DNA from: Flavobacterium aciduliphilum
GTDB taxonomy: Bacteria; Bacteroidota; Bacteroidia; Flavobacteriales; Flavobacteriaceae
NCBI RefSeq assembly: GCF_003268855.1
Contig: NZ_QLSZ01000004.1
Coordinates: 62,001-126,000 of the forward strand
DNA: 64,000 nt
Direction of reading: 5' to 3'
Position 1 is the first letter of the stretch, and each line of letters starts with the position of its first letter. Both the position numbers and the translations under genes were made by a program. Below the pieces are notes generated by a model. The model was not told the origin of the DNA. It worked only from the letters and a program-made list of their open reading frames with translations, and made no database searches. Below are positions 31,404 through 40,914 of the stretch, in pieces.

Positions 31404-32840
31404 CTAAAAAATATAATTTAAGCCTGTGTAAATCCCAAACACATAAGGATTAAAATTACCGGAATCATTTCTAAAAGTATTCACTTGATATTTGAACGTA
31501 GGTTCTACTCTTGCTAAAAAGTTTCTTCGCAACGCATATTTTATTCCCAATCCAAGATTACCACTAAAGTGTGTGTTATTCAAGTTGTCTGCTTCTCCAA
31601 TTTTCACCTGTAAGGTAGGCGATTGAAGAAAAATTTCATTTTTATTTAAAAACAACGTACTCATTCCTCCAATAAAATCGATTCCAAATCTTTTGTTTAA
31701 CAAAGCGTACGTCAATTCTAAAGGTACTTCTACATAACCTAATTTTTGATTGATACTTCCTTGTGATTTTTCTCCCATCTTGTTAAAAGGAATCGTAACA
31801 TTATTTAAGCTTTCAATAATGATAGCGCCCCCAATAGCATTTGTATTTAAATGATCTATTTTTCCACTTACCATATCCGATTGATAATAATACACAATAT
31901 CTTGCGTAGAATAATCGACATTAAGGATGTTGATTCCTGCGCGAACTTTTACTTTTTTATTCACGTCATAAGCCAATCCAACACCATAACTTTGATTGTT
32001 AAGCGAATAACTTTTTTTATTATTTTTTAAGTTACTATCTAATGGAGAACCTTCCGTGACAGAACTAAAATAAATAGGCGCAATGTTGGTAAAAACTTGC
32101 CACCTATTTACTTTCGGTTCTTTTTCAAGCTTGCTTTCTTTTTCATTGAGCAATTCTTCCAACGGATTTTGAACAGCCACAACTATCTTTGTGGAGTCAA
32201 GTTTTTTATCTTCGCTTGAATTAATTTCGAGTACTGCTTTTGGTGAAGCTTCTTTTAGTTCATTACTATATAACTTGGAATTGGCTTCGTTTACTAAAGC
32301 ATGGTCTTCCAGAGTTTTTAATGCCTCTGAATGATTTTTAGGATCATCTTGATTGTCATTAGCGGTTTTATAATGTAACTTATGTGTGTATGTGCTCGTT
32401 TGTTTTTCTTTATATGTGACTGCAAAACCACTTGTTTTGTCATATTCAATTTTTGATACGCGTGTATTTGATAGCGTGTGTTTGTCCTTTATTCTATCAA
32501 CAACATATTCTGGGGCATTTTTTTTAATCTCTTGAGGATTGCTTGTCTTTTGAGGTTCTTTGGTTTTCTTTAGTTCATCACTACTCACAGATTGTTTTTG
32601 ACTGGAAACAGAATCGGGACGCAATCCTTCTCTTTCTTGGAAATACAAATTATTGATTGAAAAAAACAAAACAAAACCTGCTGCAACTCCAGAAAAAAAC
32701 CACCAAAAAAAGACAGTCCTTCTTTTTTTCTTCTCATGTAATTCATGATAGATTGTGTCCCAAACTATAGGATTGGGTTGAATTTCTAGATTTTCAAATT
32801 TTTCTTGAAAAAAGGATTGTATGTTTTTGCTTTCTTTCAT
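31404..32840 (-). CDS. Anti-sigma-like membrane protein with C-terminal beta-barrel
   Basis: The 478-residue protein has a short cytosolic part (residues 1-41), one membrane helix (about 43-63, FFWWFFSGVAAGFVLFF), a long Lys/Glu/Ser-rich linker (about 65-230) and a C-terminal region that resembles an outer-membrane beta-barrel (VGLAYDVNKKVKVRAGINIL, then GLGIKYALRRNFLARVEPTF and GIYTGLNYIF). It overlaps the ECF sigma gene upstream by four bases, the usual position of the cognate anti-sigma factor. The N-terminus is not a recognisable standard anti-sigma domain. How the barrel and the inner-membrane helix fit together is unclear. Confidence 0.72.
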   Translation of the reverse strand: MKESKNIQSFFQEKFENLEIQPNPIVWDTIYHELHEKKKRRTVFFWWFFSGVAAGFVLFFSINNLYFQEREGLRPDSVSSQKQSVSSDELKKTKEPQKTSNPQEIKKNAPEYVVDRIKDKHTLSNTRVSKIEYDKTSGFAVTYKEKQTSTYTHKLHYKTANDNQDDPKNHSEALKTLEDHALVNEANSKLYSNELKEASPKAVLEINSSEDKKLDSTKIVVAVQNPLEELLNEKESKLEKEPKVNRWQVFTNIAPIYFSSVTEGSPLDSNLKNNKKSYSLNNQSYGVGLAYDVNKKVKVRAGINILNVDYSTQDIVYYYQSDMVSGKIDHLNTNAIGGAIIIESLNNVTIPFNKMGEKSQGSINQKLGYVEVPLELTYALLNKRFGIDFIGGMSTLFLNKNEIFLQSPTLQVKIGEADNLNNTHFSGNLGLGIKYALRRNFLARVEPTFKYQVNTFRNDSGNFNPYVFGIYTGLNYIF

Positions 32841-33379
32841 CTTGTAATGGGAATTTTAGAAGTTCCCTTATAATGTTCTATTTTTTGTTTTAGTATCATT
32901 TTAGCTCTTGATAAATTAGATTTAGATGTCCCAACAGTAATTCCAAGTTGTTGTGCTATTTCTTGATGTGAAAAATTCTCAAAAACACTTAAATTAAAAA
33001 CCAAACGGTAGCGATCGGGTAATTCTTGAATAATTTTCATCAGAAATTCCATAGGTATTTCTTCATCGACTTCAACCTCAACGTCTTCTTCAACATCCTC
33101 TTCAATCACACTCAGAAAACTTTTCCCTCTATATTGTTGTAAAATATAGTTGATAAATACTTTCTTTATCCAGCCTTCAAAACTTCCTCTAAATTCGAAT
33201 TGATAAATCTTGTTAAACACCAATAAAAATCCTTCTTGTAAATGATCTTGAGCTTCGGCATAATTACGCGAATATTTTAGGCAAACCGTGAACATTTTAG
33301 GAGCATATAGCATGTATAATTGTTCTTGTGCTTTGCTTTGGTTTTTCTTACAATCATGTATTATTTGCTCTAAATCCAA
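32837..33379 (-). CDS. ECF-type RNA polymerase sigma factor
   Basis: The 180-residue sigma-70 family protein has region 2 (MFTVCLKYSRNYAEAQDHLQ, then FEFRGSFEGWIKKVFINYIL) and region 4 (VFENFSHQEIAQQLGITVGT, then SKSNLSRAKMILKQKI). An unusual acidic linker (EEDVEEDVEVEVDEEIP) joins them. It is followed, with a four-base overlap, by its probable membrane-bound partner. A lipoprotein gene ends 10 bases upstream and probably shares the transcript. The stimulus is unknown. Confidence 0.93.
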   Translation of the reverse strand: MDLEQIIHDCKKNQSKAQEQLYMLYAPKMFTVCLKYSRNYAEAQDHLQEGFLLVFNKIYQFEFRGSFEGWIKKVFINYILQQYRGKSFLSVIEEDVEEDVEVEVDEEIPMEFLMKIIQELPDRYRLVFNLSVFENFSHQEIAQQLGITVGTSKSNLSRAKMILKQKIEHYKGTSKIPITR

Positions 33380-33389
33380 GAGAATTTTA

Positions 33390-33797
33390 TTAATGGTTTA
33401 CCACAGCATCATATTCAGCATATTGATCTACCCCTTGTGAATCAGTTCCAATCCAAAATTTAAAATGATACGTTCCCAATGCTATTGGTTTAAATTTTAA
33501 CGGAATCGTATAGGTGGTTTGACTTACCGGACAATTCCCTGTATTTTGATTTAAGGTAATGATTGCGACAGTTCTTGTATTTCCATCTCGATAATAGTAA
33601 AAATCATAAAAACTATGACATACAGTAGGCCGAATATAGCTTAATGGAATTTCTGTAATACTGTCTTTAGCAAATTTAGTAGGCATATCAACTTGGCTTA
33701 CAGGGATTGTTTCTAACGTTTGATTAGAATCATCATCATGTTTACTACAAGAAAAAAGTAAAAAACTAAGTGTTATTACTAAAAATAAAGTTCTCAT
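33390..33797 (-). CDS. Small lipoprotein of unknown function
   Basis: The 135-residue protein has a lipoprotein signal (LVITLSFLLFSCSKHDDD, Cys17). The mature part is rich in beta strands with one Cys pair (PTVCHSFYD and NTGNCPVSQ) and ends WIGTDSQGVDQYAEYDAVVNH-like sequence. I do not recognise a characterised family. It lies 10 bases before the ECF sigma gene and may belong to that envelope-sensing operon. Confidence 0.78.
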   Translation of the reverse strand: MRTLFLVITLSFLLFSCSKHDDDSNQTLETIPVSQVDMPTKFAKDSITEIPLSYIRPTVCHSFYDFYYYRDGNTRTVAIITLNQNTGNCPVSQTTYTIPLKFKPIALGTYHFKFWIGTDSQGVDQYAEYDAVVNH

Positions 33798-33822
33798 AAA
33801 TTATTGTTTTTATTGTTTAGAT

Positions 33823-33844
33823 GCAACCTTTTGAAAAAGGTTGC
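33823..33844. terminator. Hairpin between recA and the lipoprotein gene
   Basis: GCAACCTTT (33823-33831) is fully complementary to AAAGGTTGC (33836-33844), loop TGAA. On the minus strand no strong T run follows, so it may be a second recA stop or a leader hairpin of the lipoprotein gene. Confidence 0.55.
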
Positions 33845-33861
33845 GTTTGTATAAAAAATAT

Positions 33862-33880
33862 CCCGTTAACATGTAACGGG
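33862..33880 (-). terminator. Terminator of recA
   Basis: CCCGTTA (33862-33868) pairs with TAACGGG (33874-33880), loop ACATG. On the minus strand it lies eight bases past the recA stop and is followed by ATATTTTTT. Confidence 0.85.
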
Positions 33881-33888
33881 ACTTTCTT

Positions 33889-34893
33889 TTAAGCGTTGTT
33901 TTGCTTGATTTCTTCTTTTATTTTATCTTCCAATTCATCAGCTAATTCGGGATTGTCTTTAATGAGGGTTTTCACCGCATCTCGTCCTTGCCCCAATTTG
34001 GTATCCCCATAACTAAACCAAGAACCCGCTTTTTTAATAATTTCAAATTCAACCGCTAAGTCAAGGATTTCCCCTGTTTTAGAAACCCCTTCTCCATACA
34101 TTATATCAAATTCTGCTGTTCTAAAAGGTGGTGCCACTTTGTTTTTAACAACTTTGACTCTGGTTCGGTTTCCAATAACATTTTCTCCATCTTTAATTTG
34201 AGAAACGCGTCGAATATCTAATCGCACCGAGGCGTAAAATTTTAAAGCGTTTCCTCCAGTAGTTGTTTCGGGGTTTCCAAACATAACACCAATTTTTTCT
34301 CTTAATTGGTTTATAAAAAACACCGTACAATTGGTTTTACTAATCGTTGCCGTTAACTTTCTAAGCGCTTGCGACATCAATCGAGCATGCAACCCCATTT
34401 TTGAATCGCCCATCTCTCCTTCAATTTCACTTTTCGGAGTTAAAGCTGCAACGGAATCAATCACCACGATATCAATAGCTCCAGAACGGATTAAATTTTC
34501 TGCAATTTCTAAAGCTTGTTCCCCATTGTCAGGCTGAGAGATAATAAGATTTTCAATATCTACGCCAAGTTTCTCGGCATAATGTCTATCGAAAGCGTGT
34601 TCCGCATCAATAAAAGCAGCAATACCTCCTGCTTTTTGAGCTTCTGAAATAGCGTGCAACGTCAGTGTCGTTTTCCCTGAAGACTCTGGACCATATATTT
34701 CGATAATTCTTCCTTTTGGATAGCCATTTACCCCTAACGCTAAATCCAATCCAAGAGAACCAGAAGAAATCACTTCAACTTCTTCTATGGCTTTATCTCC
34801 CATTTTCATTACGGTTCCTTTACCGTATGTTTTGTCTAATTTGTCCAAGGTAAGCTGTAACGCTTTTAACTTGGCTTCTTTCTCTGTACTCAT
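33889..34893 (-). CDS. recA: Recombinase RecA
   Basis: The 334-residue protein has the Walker A motif GPESSGKTT at about residue 69, Walker B in [12 protein letters not shown], and the [20 protein letters not shown] loop L2 region. It ends in a lysine- and acid-rich tail ([15 protein letters not shown]). It catalyses strand exchange and triggers LexA cleavage where LexA is present. It is monocistronic with a clear terminator. Confidence 0.98.
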   Translation of the reverse strand: MSTEKEAKLKALQLTLDKLDKTYGKGTVMKMGDKAIEEVEVISSGSLGLDLALGVNGYPKGRIIEIYGPESSGKTTLTLHAISEAQKAGGIAAFIDAEHAFDRHYAEKLGVDIENLIISQPDNGEQALEIAENLIRSGAIDIVVIDSVAALTPKSEIEGEMGDSKMGLHARLMSQALRKLTATISKTNCTVFFINQLREKIGVMFGNPETTTGGNALKFYASVRLDIRRVSQIKDGENVIGNRTRVKVVKNKVAPPFRTAEFDIMYGEGVSKTGEILDLAVEFEIIKKAGSWFSYGDTKLGQGRDAVKTLIKDNPELADELEDKIKEEIKQNNA

Positions 34894-35026
34894 TTTTAAA
34901 AATTTTTAGGCATTTAATTTTGTAAAAATAAGTAAAAAAATAATGCAAATGATTGTTATCAAAATGAGTTTTAAACAATTCTAACCGAAATATATTTATT
35001 ACTTTAGCAAACTATTTTCTTTACAC

Positions 35027-35761
35027 ATGGAAAAGTTATTTTCATATCCGATTTCTGTTCTATATTATTTCTTTTTTGGAATTACATTATGTGTGTTTCA
35101 TCCCATACAATGGGTGTGTTTCAATGTTTTTGGTTATCAAGCACACAAAAAAAGTGTAGATTATTTGAATTTTTTTCTAGTAAAATGCACGAACCTTCTT
35201 GGAACCCAATATACGTTTAAAAACAGAGATACTATCCCAAATAATGCTCCTATCATTTTTGTGGCAAACCATCAGAGTCTTTACGATATTGTTGGGATTA
35301 TCTGGTATTTAAGAAAGCATCATGCGAAATTTGTTAGCAAAAAGGAACTTGGGAAAGGCATTCCGAGTGTTTCTTATAACTTGAGACATGGTGGCTCTGT
35401 TCTAATTGACAGAAAAGATCCTAAACAAGCCATTCCCGTAATTAAAGAATTGGCACAATATATTGAACATCACAAAAGAGCAGCGGTTATTTTTCCAGAA
35501 GGCACACGAAGTAAAACCGGTAAACCTAAAGAATTTGCGCAAAGTGGATTAAAAATTTTATGTAAAAATGCTCCATCGGCTTATGTGGTTCCCATTACTA
35601 TCAACAATTCTTGGAAAATGGTTAAATTTGGCTCTTTTCCGATGGGTCTTGGAAATCATCTCGAATTCATTATTCACGAGGCAATACCCGTAAAAGATTT
35701 TTCTTTTGAAGAAATCATGTCAAAAACAGAACAAACCATAACACAAGCTATCAAACTATAA
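35027..35761 (+). CDS. plsC: 1-acyl-sn-glycerol-3-phosphate acyltransferase (PlsC family), second copy
   Basis: The 244-residue membrane enzyme has a hydrophobic N-terminus (ISVLYYFFFGITLCVF), the HX4D motif in VANHQSLYDIVG near residue 83 and the FPEGTRSKTG motif near 163, which is closer to classic PlsC than the copy at 30.6 kb. It sits 36 bases before an acyl-ACP desaturase gene in the same direction, which suggests a joint role in making unsaturated phospholipids. Confidence 0.9.
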   Translation: MEKLFSYPISVLYYFFFGITLCVFHPIQWVCFNVFGYQAHKKSVDYLNFFLVKCTNLLGTQYTFKNRDTIPNNAPIIFVANHQSLYDIVGIIWYLRKHHAKFVSKKELGKGIPSVSYNLRHGGSVLIDRKDPKQAIPVIKELAQYIEHHKRAAVIFPEGTRSKTGKPKEFAQSGLKILCKNAPSAYVVPITINNSWKMVKFGSFPMGLGNHLEFIIHEAIPVKDFSFEEIMSKTEQTITQAIKL

Positions 35762-35797
35762 CTTATTTAAATTTTTGATATTAAATCCCAACTTAAA

Positions 35798-36787
35798 ATG
35801 TCTATAACAAACATCCGATTAGAAGTAATGCAATTTTTAGAACACAAAATTGATGACTTCGTAGAACAATTTTTAATTCCAGTAGAACAAATTTGGCAAC
35901 CTTCCGATTTGATACCCGATTCTCAAAGTGATACTTTTTTTGAAGATGTCAAAGAATTACAAGAAATTGCTAAAGAACTTCCTTACGAATTTTGGGTAGC
36001 CATGGTAGGAGATACAATCACTGAAGAAGCGCTCCCTACATATGAATCTTGGCTTATGGAAGTTGAAGGAGTAGATAACAAAGAACGAAATGGTTGGTCA
36101 AAATGGGTACGCCTATGGACTGGTGAAGAAAATCGTCATGGCGATTTGCTTAATAAATATTTGTATTTATCAGGACGTGTCAATATGAAAGAAGTGGAAC
36201 TAACCACGCATCATTTAATCAATGATGGATTTGATATTGGTACTGGGAGAGACCCCTACAAAAACTTTGTATATACTAGTTTTCAAGAATTAGCGACTTA
36301 TATTTCACACCATCGTGTGTCTCAAATTGCTAAAAAATATGGTGACAAAAAGCTTTCAAAAGCATGTAAATTAATTGCTGGAGATGAAATGCGGCACCAC
36401 ACCGCTTACAGTGAATTTGTTACCCAAATTTTTAAGGTGGATCCCTCCGAAATGATGTTGGCGTTTCAATACATGATGAAACAAAAAATTACTATGCCTG
36501 CTCACTTTTTAAGAGAATCAGGGCAGTCAATCAGTACCGCTTTTAATCATTTTTCCGATTCAGCACAAAAACTTGGCGTATATACTGCAACGGATTATGT
36601 GGACATTTTGCAAAAATTGATCGACAAATGGGAAATTGATAAAATAGTGAATCTTACAGATGAAGCCGAAAAAGCAAGAGATTTTTTAATGAAATTGCCA
36701 CAACGAATGGCTAAAATTTCTGAACGCTTGGTTTTACCCGAAGATAACTATGTCTTTAAATGGGTTCAACCTGCTTTGATAAAGTAA
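35798..36787 (+). CDS. Acyl-ACP desaturase (soluble di-iron)
   Basis: The 329-residue protein carries the two di-iron motifs of the stearoyl-ACP desaturase family: EENRHG in LWTGEENRHGDLLNKYLY near residue 110 and DEMRHHTAYSEF near 195. It introduces a double bond into an acyl chain on ACP using O2 and ferredoxin. It follows a PlsC gene and probably shares its transcript; together they control membrane fluidity. Position of the double bond is not readable. Confidence 0.93.
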   Translation: MSITNIRLEVMQFLEHKIDDFVEQFLIPVEQIWQPSDLIPDSQSDTFFEDVKELQEIAKELPYEFWVAMVGDTITEEALPTYESWLMEVEGVDNKERNGWSKWVRLWTGEENRHGDLLNKYLYLSGRVNMKEVELTTHHLINDGFDIGTGRDPYKNFVYTSFQELATYISHHRVSQIAKKYGDKKLSKACKLIAGDEMRHHTAYSEFVTQIFKVDPSEMMLAFQYMMKQKITMPAHFLRESGQSISTAFNHFSDSAQKLGVYTATDYVDILQKLIDKWEIDKIVNLTDEAEKARDFLMKLPQRMAKISERLVLPEDNYVFKWVQPALIK

Positions 36788-36796
36788 AAACGAATC

Positions 36797-36824
36797 ATCC
36801 TTTCTTTCGGAAAAGGATTTTTAC
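36797..36824 (+). terminator. Weak terminator after the desaturase gene
   Basis: ATCCTTT (36797-36803) pairs with AAAGGAT (36812-36818) and a run of five T follows. It ends about 10 bases before the next ATG, so read-through into the HD gene is likely. Confidence 0.5.
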
Positions 36825-36833
36825 TTCATTAAC

Positions 36834-37478
36834 ATGACTTTAATTGATCGTACTATTCATTTTGTAAAGCAACAATTAACCCATGCCGAATCGGGTCATG
36901 ATTGGTTTCATATTGAACGTGTGTATAAAAATGCTTTACTAATTGCTCAAAATGAAATTTGTGATTTGACTGTCGTTAAACTTGGAGCATTGCTTCATGA
37001 TATAGCTGATAGTAAATTTTATCAGGGAGACGAAACGGTTGGTCCAAAGGTAGCTCGTACCTTTTTGGAAGCTGAAAACGTGTCTGAAGAGATGATTACT
37101 GCTGTGGTTTCTATTATTGAGAACCTTTCGTTTAAAGGAGGAAATTTTGAAAGAACTTTTCATTCGATTGAACTTCAAATAGTACAAGATGCCGACCGAT
37201 TGGATGCCCTTGGTGCTATTGGAATTGCACGAACGTTTAATTATGGTGGCTTTAAAAACAGACCCATTTACAATCCCGATTGTGCACCCAAATTGAACAT
37301 GACAAAAGAGGAATATAAAAATAGTGAGGGACCTACCTTGAATCATTTTTATGAAAAATTATTACTCTTAAAAGACCAAATGAACACAGAAACTGGCAAA
37401 AGAATTGCTCATGAACGCCATAAATTTATGGAGCTCTTTTTATCACAATTTTATGCCGAATGGGATGGCGAAAAGTAA
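36834..37478 (+). CDS. HD-domain phosphohydrolase
   Basis: The 214-residue protein has the HD-family metal ligands: His in GHDWFHIERVYKNAL (with Asp next to it), HD in LGALLHDIADSKF, and the later Asp in VQDADRLDALGAIGIART. It resembles YedJ/YpgQ-type HD hydrolases that act on nucleotides or similar phosphates. The substrate is unknown. It is convergent with the EnvC-like gene five bases away. Confidence 0.88.
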   Translation: MTLIDRTIHFVKQQLTHAESGHDWFHIERVYKNALLIAQNEICDLTVVKLGALLHDIADSKFYQGDETVGPKVARTFLEAENVSEEMITAVVSIIENLSFKGGNFERTFHSIELQIVQDADRLDALGAIGIARTFNYGGFKNRPIYNPDCAPKLNMTKEEYKNSEGPTLNHFYEKLLLLKDQMNTETGKRIAHERHKFMELFLSQFYAEWDGEK

Positions 37479-37483
37479 TATAA

Positions 37484-38737
37484 TTACATTCTCAACCACA
37501 AACTTGGATTAACATAGTTTGTGTTTTGTGAAATCATAAACTTAAGAATTGTCTTTCCTTCTGGATTAGTGCGTACTTTTCCTAACACTTCTTTTGGAGA
37601 AACCTTATCCCCAGCGTTTACCGTAACACTGCTAAGATTTTGATAAATTGTGAAGAAATCCCCATGTTGGATACAAACGGCTTTATTGAGGGGCGAAATC
37701 ACAATAACTTTAGTTACTTCACCTCCAAAAACAGCTCGTGCTGAGGCACCAGATTCTGTAGTGATTTCCACACCACTATTGTGGATCGTTAGTGATTTAT
37801 ATACGGGATGCGTCTGATTTCCAAACCCTAATGTAATAGCCCCTTTTTCCACAGGCCAAGGCAATCTCCCTTTATTAGCTTTAAAATTATTAGAAATTAA
37901 CTGACCTTCTGGTGTTAATACAATTTTAGTAGATTCTTCAATTTTTCTGGTTTCTGCTACAGTTGTTGTCTTGGGATTAGCTTTAGCCCGTTCGGCAGCA
38001 GCTTTCCTATTGGCTTCTGCAATGGCCTCCCTAATCAACCTTTGGATTTGAGCATCAATTCGTTGATATTCTTGTTGTTTTTTCTTGATTTCGGCTGCAA
38101 TTTGTTTTTTATCTTTCTTTAAACTGCTTGCTATTTTTTCTTGTTCTTGTTTTTCTTTTTCTAAATCTTGTCGTTGCTTCTCTTGTTCCGCTAATAAGAG
38201 TTCCTTTTCTGTTTTTTGTCCGCTAAGTTTCGCGTTATAATCTGCTAACTTTTGTGTTTTATCTTTTATTTCATCGCCTTGCATTTTTCGATAACTCGAA
38301 TATTGCTTCATGTATTGCAATCTTTTGTAGGCTTGAGAAAAGTTCTCTGAAGACAATAAAAACATGGCTCTACTCAATTGAGACCGACTTTTGTAGGACT
38401 TTACTATCATTTGAGCATAGTCTTCTTTCAACACCACTAATTCTCTATTTAATTTGTTGATTTGAAGTTGGTTTAGATAAATATCATCACTCAATAATTT
38501 GGTCTGTTTTGCTGTGGTATTTATTAATTTTTCTTTCAATCCGATTTTTTCTTTCTGTAAAGAAAGTAATTTCACTACCGATTTTTCTTTAGACTTAACC
38601 TCTTGCAACATTCGTTCTTTTTCAAGAATTTCTTCTCGAATTTTAGCTTTCTTTTGTTCTAATTCTTCTTGTGTTTGTTGGCTCCAAACAAGAGCGCAAA
38701 AACACATAAACATTAGGGTAAATACCTTTTTTTGCAT
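37484..38737 (-). CDS. EnvC-like murein hydrolase activator with degenerate M23 domain
   Basis: The 417-residue exported protein has a signal peptide (MQKKVFTLMFMCFCALVWSQ), about 230 residues of coiled coil and a C-terminal LytM/M23 fold (PVEKGAITLGFGNQTHPVYK, then HNSGVEITTESGASARAV). The catalytic residues are incomplete: HxxxD is HNSGVE, and the usual YxH position reads IYQNLS. It is therefore probably an activator of amidases, like E. coli EnvC, not an active peptidase. It heads toward the end of a conserved flavobacterial gene run and follows the DUF4292 gene by five bases. Confidence 0.88.
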   Translation of the reverse strand: MQKKVFTLMFMCFCALVWSQQTQEELEQKKAKIREEILEKERMLQEVKSKEKSVVKLLSLQKEKIGLKEKLINTTAKQTKLLSDDIYLNQLQINKLNRELVVLKEDYAQMIVKSYKSRSQLSRAMFLLSSENFSQAYKRLQYMKQYSSYRKMQGDEIKDKTQKLADYNAKLSGQKTEKELLLAEQEKQRQDLEKEKQEQEKIASSLKKDKKQIAAEIKKKQQEYQRIDAQIQRLIREAIAEANRKAAAERAKANPKTTTVAETRKIEESTKIVLTPEGQLISNNFKANKGRLPWPVEKGAITLGFGNQTHPVYKSLTIHNSGVEITTESGASARAVFGGEVTKVIVISPLNKAVCIQHGDFFTIYQNLSSVTVNAGDKVSPKEVLGKVRTNPEGKTILKFMISQNTNYVNPSLWLRM

Positions 38738-38742
38738 AGCTA

Positions 38743-39528
38743 CTAGTTCTTTTCTATGTAAACTCGTTCAAATCGATCTGGAACGTTATAGGGAAACGTT
38801 AGATCTTCATTAAATTGGATGTTTTTATATTCTATTGAAAGAGTTGTTTTGGTCTCGTTTTGGTGGGCATTGATTTGAAGTAAAGTGGGAAGCACCCGAT
38901 TGTTTATTTTCTGATAATTAGCGTAATTTACTTGCAACAAACGATTGTTTTGAGGTTGTGAAATCTCTTGTTGTTTCAATAAAAAATGTTCGTTTTCAAA
39001 CAAAAAAGTCGTCTCAGTATTGGTCTCTGATTCTTTTTTGAGTTGGTATTGTTGATTGTTCACAGAAACCTGGTACTTAGCCCCTTTTTTTATGCTTTCA
39101 AATGTTTTCCCAATAAACATATTTTGAACTTTTTGGAAATCTAAATCGGTTCCAAGCCATTTACTGAGTCCTTGATAATCTCCTTCAAAATATTTATTTC
39201 CAATTTTCTCATAATATTGGACAGAGGTAGGAGTAATCAACCCTTTGGCCATGGTTATTCCTAAAACGCGAATAATGACCAATATCTTTTCATCTTTCTT
39301 GATTCTTATTTCGGCGGTGACATTTTGAGCGTTTTTTTCGTCGTCATATTGCGCATTAGCTTTGATATTCAGCGTTGAAAAATCAATATTATTTTCTTGG
39401 TTCTTTTCGCTTATTTTATCGACCGTAATCGTTGATTCGTCTACTATTGGCTTTTGAGATTCTAAAAGAATTGCCTTAGGTTTACAAGAAGCCAACAATA
39501 CAACTAATAACACAATATATTTTTTCAT
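38743..39528 (-). CDS. DUF4292 lipoprotein
   Basis: The 261-residue protein has a lipoprotein signal (IVLLVVLLASCKPKAILL, Cys15) and a beta-rich body like LolA/LolB-type folds (SVNNQQYQLKKESETNTETT, then LPTLLQINAHQNETKTTLSI), as usual for DUF4292. Members may handle lipids or lipoproteins in the envelope, but this is unproven. It lies between the TPR gene and the EnvC-like gene in a run conserved in the family. Confidence 0.85.
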   Translation of the reverse strand: MKKYIVLLVVLLASCKPKAILLESQKPIVDESTITVDKISEKNQENNIDFSTLNIKANAQYDDEKNAQNVTAEIRIKKDEKILVIIRVLGITMAKGLITPTSVQYYEKIGNKYFEGDYQGLSKWLGTDLDFQKVQNMFIGKTFESIKKGAKYQVSVNNQQYQLKKESETNTETTFLFENEHFLLKQQEISQPQNNRLLQVNYANYQKINNRVLPTLLQINAHQNETKTTLSIEYKNIQFNEDLTFPYNVPDRFERVYIEKN

Positions 39529-39556
39529 AGGTTTTTAACTAAACTCTTTTAAACAA

Positions 39557-40912
39557 TTATTTTTTTGTTTTTTCTAATAATACGTTGGCTTTTTGAAAAT
39601 AAAATTCTTTCTTTTTCATATCACCTAATCCATTAAAAGCCTCACCAAGCTGAAGATTAAAATTTATTTCTAAATAGAGATCGTCAACAATAAAATCGAT
39701 GCCTGTTTCAAGAATTTCCTTGGCTTTTTTGTAATTGTGAAGTTGGTTATTTGCTAAACCATTATAGTAATACAATTGAGGTTGAGTGGGAAACAGTTGT
39801 ATGTAATTGTCTGAGGCCTTTTGAAGCTCATCAAATTGTATGTTTTCTGTGTAGGCTTGCATTAACAATAAAATTCCCTCCATATCATCCGCATTACTTT
39901 TTAAATGCATTACATAATATTTAATGGCTTTGTTCCATTCTTTTTTGCTTTGATAAAATTTTCCTATTTCTTTAGCTACTTTTACTTCTTTATCCTCGCT
40001 AAAATATCCTATTGCTTTATCTAAATCCGTATCGAACTGTGGATTATTTTTGGTAAATATTAAAAATTCGTTTAGGATTCGATGTTTTATTTTTCGATCG
40101 ATTTTCGCGCTTGCTAAAACGATATTCATGGCTTTTACCGCTTTTTCGCCATCGTTATTATTCAAATGAAATTTAAACAAACTCACTTGTGCCCAATCAG
40201 AATTAGGGATTTCTTTTTCTAACTGTTTGGCTACTTCCAAAGCTTTATCTTCTTGATTGCTTTGAGAATATAAATAGATTAAAGCCAAATAGTTTGATTC
40301 TTCTTTGGGGAATTCTTTAATTTTTTGAATTAGATTTACTTTTTCAACACTTTGATATGAGGCATCTTGTAGAATTTGTGCTTTATAAAGTTCACGTTTT
40401 TCTGATTTTCCTACAGTATCATTCAATTCATTAATTAACTGTAACGCTTTATCAAACTGTTGCGTATTCATGTACAGTGAAACTAAATCTTCTTTATAGT
40501 CTGTTTTAAATTCGATAAGTTTTTGAACCACGACTATCGCCTGATTGTAATCGTGTGTTTCGTAACACACGTCATACATTCCTGCCCATGCCCAGCGATT
40601 TTTGGGTTCCATTTTGGTTACTTTTTCAAAATTATCATAGGCCTCTTTATATTTTTTTAAGGCTAGATAGTTTTTACCCAGTTCAAAATATACCACCGCT
40701 TTATCTGCTTGTAGTGCGCTACATTTTTCAAGGGATTCAATGGCTTTATCATAATTTTCTATTCCTTTTTGTTTTAAAGACTCATAAAAAGCATCTTGAA
40801 ATTTATTTTCTGCTAGAGCCAAAGTATCCAAAGGTTCCGTTTGCGCCCAGTTGGTCACAGGAATCATAAATAGTCCAAAAAAGAATACTAAAATTATTTT
40901 TTTATTTATCAT
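39557..40912 (-). CDS. Exported TPR protein
   Basis: The 451-residue protein has a signal peptide (KKIILVFFFGLFMIPVTNWAQ-like, cleavage near residue 23) and at least eight tetratricopeptide units, for example AVVYFELGKNYLALKKYKEA near 74 and WNKAIKYYVMHLKSNADDME near 320. It is likely a periplasmic scaffold. It sits between the nucleotidyltransferase gene (two bases upstream) and the DUF4292 gene in a conserved operon. Confidence 0.88.
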   Translation of the reverse strand: MINKKIILVFFFGLFMIPVTNWAQTEPLDTLALAENKFQDAFYESLKQKGIENYDKAIESLEKCSALQADKAVVYFELGKNYLALKKYKEAYDNFEKVTKMEPKNRWAWAGMYDVCYETHDYNQAIVVVQKLIEFKTDYKEDLVSLYMNTQQFDKALQLINELNDTVGKSEKRELYKAQILQDASYQSVEKVNLIQKIKEFPKEESNYLALIYLYSQSNQEDKALEVAKQLEKEIPNSDWAQVSLFKFHLNNNDGEKAVKAMNIVLASAKIDRKIKHRILNEFLIFTKNNPQFDTDLDKAIGYFSEDKEVKVAKEIGKFYQSKKEWNKAIKYYVMHLKSNADDMEGILLLMQAYTENIQFDELQKASDNYIQLFPTQPQLYYYNGLANNQLHNYKKAKEILETGIDFIVDDLYLEINFNLQLGEAFNGLGDMKKKEFYFQKANVLLEKTKK

Positions 40913-40914
40913 TT

